Source of the DNA: Vibrio pectenicida
GTDB lineage: Bacteria; Pseudomonadota; Gammaproteobacteria; Enterobacterales; Vibrionaceae
Direction: 5' to 3'
Assembly (NCBI GenBank): GCA_024347015.1
Contig: AP024890.1
Coordinates: 186,001 to 250,000 of the forward strand
DNA length: 64,000 bases
The notes beneath the pieces were generated by a model. It worked only from the letters and a program-made list of their open reading frames with translations. It was not told where the DNA came from and searched no databases. The position numbers and the translations under genes are program-made. Below are positions 62,292-64,000 of this stretch, in pieces; the first letter of the stretch is position 1, and each line of letters begins with the position of its first letter.

Positions 62292-62605
62292 CTTTAACCA
62301 CCTAACTGACTTTTCGCTTTTTTTGGCCTAAACAGGCTAAACCATGTTATTTGTTTAAAACCACACATTACTCACTCACGCTCATATAAATGTGACAAGC
62401 CTAGCACCTTGGCGAAAATAGCGTGCTACAAGTGAAATAATCCGTTTGCCAGTTATGGCTTAGCACGTTGCTTAGTGCATAAGGTCACAACTAACAATAC
62501 ATCGTCATATCACTCATTGATTATCTGCACAATTTCTTAGAGAGCTTCGCTATTTTTCAACATCTAGTGATAGGATCGCCTCTTAACATAAAATGAGAAC
62601 GCTCT
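62292..62605. other. Intergenic region between divergent HD-GYP gene and the SCO operon
   Basis: About 310 bp. No gene, RNA or strong palindrome was seen. It should hold both promoters. Confidence 0.4.
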
Positions 62606-63034
62606 GTGTCTTCAATACTTAAACTCGTTGTGGTTGCCTGTGTGATGAGTGCAGGTTTCTTTGCCAGTGACATTTATCAATGGTTTAAAATGCGTGCTCA
62701 AGTCAAACCTTTGTCAGAATATTGTCTCCTAACAACTCAGGCTTGTGAACTTGGTAAGATTGGTATAAAAGTTGATCGCGATATCAGCCAACCTTTGGTA
62801 CCAACAAAAATCACCGTTGATTGGCCTAATGCAAAACAGCAAAGCTTATTTATGACTTTGCAAGGCTATGAAATGGAGATGGGTACTCTAATGTTTAAAC
62901 TCAACAAAAGCGGCGCTTCACAATACAGTGGTTTAATTACGCTACCTGTCTGTACCACCAATACCATGACTTGGGTTGGTCAAATTACCGACGGCCAACA
63001 AAGTGTAAGCGCCTCAATTAGGATGGAACAATGA
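62606..63034 (+). CDS. Small membrane-anchored protein upstream of SCO
   Basis: 142 residues from a GTG at 62606. One N-terminal helix (about 5-24), then a periplasmic beta-rich part with two Cys (YCLLTTQACELG) and one more Cys (LPVCTTNTMTW). I know no function. Its stop overlaps the SCO start (ATGAG), which suggests one operon with SCO and PCu(A)C; a role in copper delivery or oxidase assembly is inferred from that. Confidence 0.72.
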   Translation: MSSILKLVVVACVMSAGFFASDIYQWFKMRAQVKPLSEYCLLTTQACELGKIGIKVDRDISQPLVPTKITVDWPNAKQQSLFMTLQGYEMEMGTLMFKLNKSGASQYSGLITLPVCTTNTMTWVGQITDGQQSVSASIRMEQ

Positions 63035-63630
63035 GTAAAAAATGGTCTTTAATCTTAATCGCAGCATTTGCACTTGGATTTGGCGTTAATTCCTATTTAG
63101 ATTCACAACCCGAAGTCGAGCCACCTGTTGTATCAGACAAAGACGTTATCCTATTTGGCAAAGACGACAAACCTGTAACTATCTTTGACCAACAAGACTC
63201 ACGGATCCGCATTGTTTACTTTGGTTTTACACGCTGCCCTGACGTTTGCCCAACGTCACTTGCAATGCTAGCTGGTGCCTTAAACCAACTCGATGATTCA
63301 GTGACATCTAAATTTAGGCCCATGTTTATCTCTTTAGATCCTGAGCGAGATGCAGCGGCTGACTCCTACAAATATGCGCAGTATTTTCATCCTATGATTG
63401 AAGGGTTATCAGCACCTCTTGATGTCACCTCCCCTCTTGCACATAAATACGGCGTCATTTTCCGTAAAACTAAATTGAAAAACTCTGAGCTGAAATACAC
63501 TCTCGATCACAGCTCATATTTTTACTTTCTAAAACCAGATGGCAAGTTAATCACTAAAGTGCCACACACGCTAACACCAGCACCTTTGGTACAAGCAATG
63601 AAAACCCTTACTTCACAAGGAAATTCGTAA
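63031..63630 (+). CDS. SCO1/SenC family copper/thiol protein
   Basis: 199 residues. Membrane anchor (about 6-20), thioredoxin-like fold with C69-P-D-V-C73 (FTRCPDVCPTSL) and H160 (LDHSSYF), the three ligands of SCO copper proteins. SCO proteins deliver copper to the CuA site of cytochrome oxidase or act as thiol-disulfide reductase. Overlaps both neighbours by a few bases. Confidence 0.93.
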   Translation: MSKKWSLILIAAFALGFGVNSYLDSQPEVEPPVVSDKDVILFGKDDKPVTIFDQQDSRIRIVYFGFTRCPDVCPTSLAMLAGALNQLDDSVTSKFRPMFISLDPERDAAADSYKYAQYFHPMIEGLSAPLDVTSPLAHKYGVIFRKTKLKNSELKYTLDHSSYFYFLKPDGKLITKVPHTLTPAPLVQAMKTLTSQGNS

Positions 63631-64000
63631 TGAAGTTCAAAGCCCTAATTCTAACCTCTCTCGCCCTTAGCCCATTTGCTCATGCCTGCGAAGACATTAT
63701 GTTGTCACACACCTATGCGCGCGCAACGCCACCAAATGCAGCAACAAGTGCAGTATTTAGTGAAATAATGAACCACAGCGATAAAGACCGTGTAATTGTC
63801 TCAGCGACAACAGAAGCTGCTGGCAAAGTAGAACTACATGACGTGATTAAAGAAGGCGACGTGATGAAAATGCGTCAAGTAGATAAGCTTACTATCCCTG
63901 CCAAAAGCATGATCGAACTAAAGCCTGGCAGCTTGCACATTATGCTGTTCAACCTAAAGAAACCACTAACCGAAGGTGAGAATATCGATGTGACTCTCAC
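63630..64000 (+). CDS. PCu(A)C periplasmic copper chaperone (3' end cut by window)
   Basis: 123 residues visible from the ATG at 63630, which overlaps the SCO stop. Signal peptide about 1-19 (MKFKALILTSLALSPFAHA|C). The H(M)-x10-M-x21-HxM copper-binding pattern is seen in VELHDVIKEGDVMKMRQV and SLHIMLFNL. It should pass Cu(I) to the CuA site with SCO. The end runs off the window. Confidence 0.88.
   Translation, partial: MKFKALILTSLALSPFAHACEDIMLSHTYARATPPNAATSAVFSEIMNHSDKDRVIVSATTEAAGKVELHDVIKEGDVMKMRQVDKLTIPAKSMIELKPGSLHIMLFNLKKPLTEGENIDVTL

Overview
The window reads as Vibrio or a close Vibrionaceae relative, probably part of the second chromosome. NagB, SstT, NfsA, RibA, the GH18 chitinase and the Pst transporter are gammaproteobacterial. 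A Tad pilus locus, a stressosome, a Lap biofilm operon, PilZ proteins and HD-GYP proteins together are typical of marine vibrios. No rRNA, tRNA, CRISPR array or intact insertion sequence was seen. Gene density is high, and both edges cut genes (an RNA methyltransferase at the left, a PCu(A)C copper chaperone at the right).

Layout. 1-10.8 kb: mixed single genes: SpoU-type methyltransferase, MFS and EamA transporters, two PilZ paralogues, a chemoreceptor, a GNAT acetyltransferase, a Sel1-repeat protein, nagB and sstT. 10.9-14.5 kb: pstSCAB phosphate uptake operon with a Pho-box-like promoter and a pstS/pstC attenuator. 15-16.6 kb: an unrecognised lysine-rich coiled-coil protein with N-terminal repeats. 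16.7-18.2 kb: an aldehyde dehydrogenase. 18.3-36.0 kb: a long minus-strand block of tightly packed genes. It starts with an 856-residue lipoprotein behind a Fur-like site, continues through a nearly complete Tad locus (flp to tadG, no prepilin peptidase gene), and ends in a five-gene envelope redox module: TlpA-like thioredoxin, DUF4266 protein with a GCGCN tail, DUF3570 beta-barrel, ApbE-like protein, DsbD.

36-42.9 kb: a divergent lipoprotein, nfsA, an SgrR-type regulator, an unrecognised membrane/coiled-coil protein and a VOC protein. 43-49.8 kb: a stressosome operon (triple-PAS RsbR, RsbS, RsbT, RsbX-like phosphatase) running into a hybrid histidine kinase with a degenerate RsbT-like N-terminus and an HD-GYP response regulator, which would link stress sensing to c-di-GMP breakdown. 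50-56.2 kb, divergent: lapC-lapG-lapD-lapB, a type I secretion and c-di-GMP-gated adhesin-release system without its adhesin. 56.3-64 kb: ribA, chitinase chiA, a DUF2057 protein, a two-HD-domain protein, and the start of a copper/cytochrome-oxidase-type operon (small membrane protein, SCO, PCu(A)C).

The best candidate for an undescribed system is the redox module behind the Tad genes. Its DUF3570 barrel has a D-x-x-S-G-A-S sequence that looks like the flavinylation motif used by ApbE enzymes, plus an EF-hand loop. The ApbE homologue beside it has no visible signal peptide and has Gly where a metal-binding Asp is expected. c-di-GMP functions recur across the window (two PilZ, two HD-GYP, LapD), so envelope and surface behaviour is the main theme.
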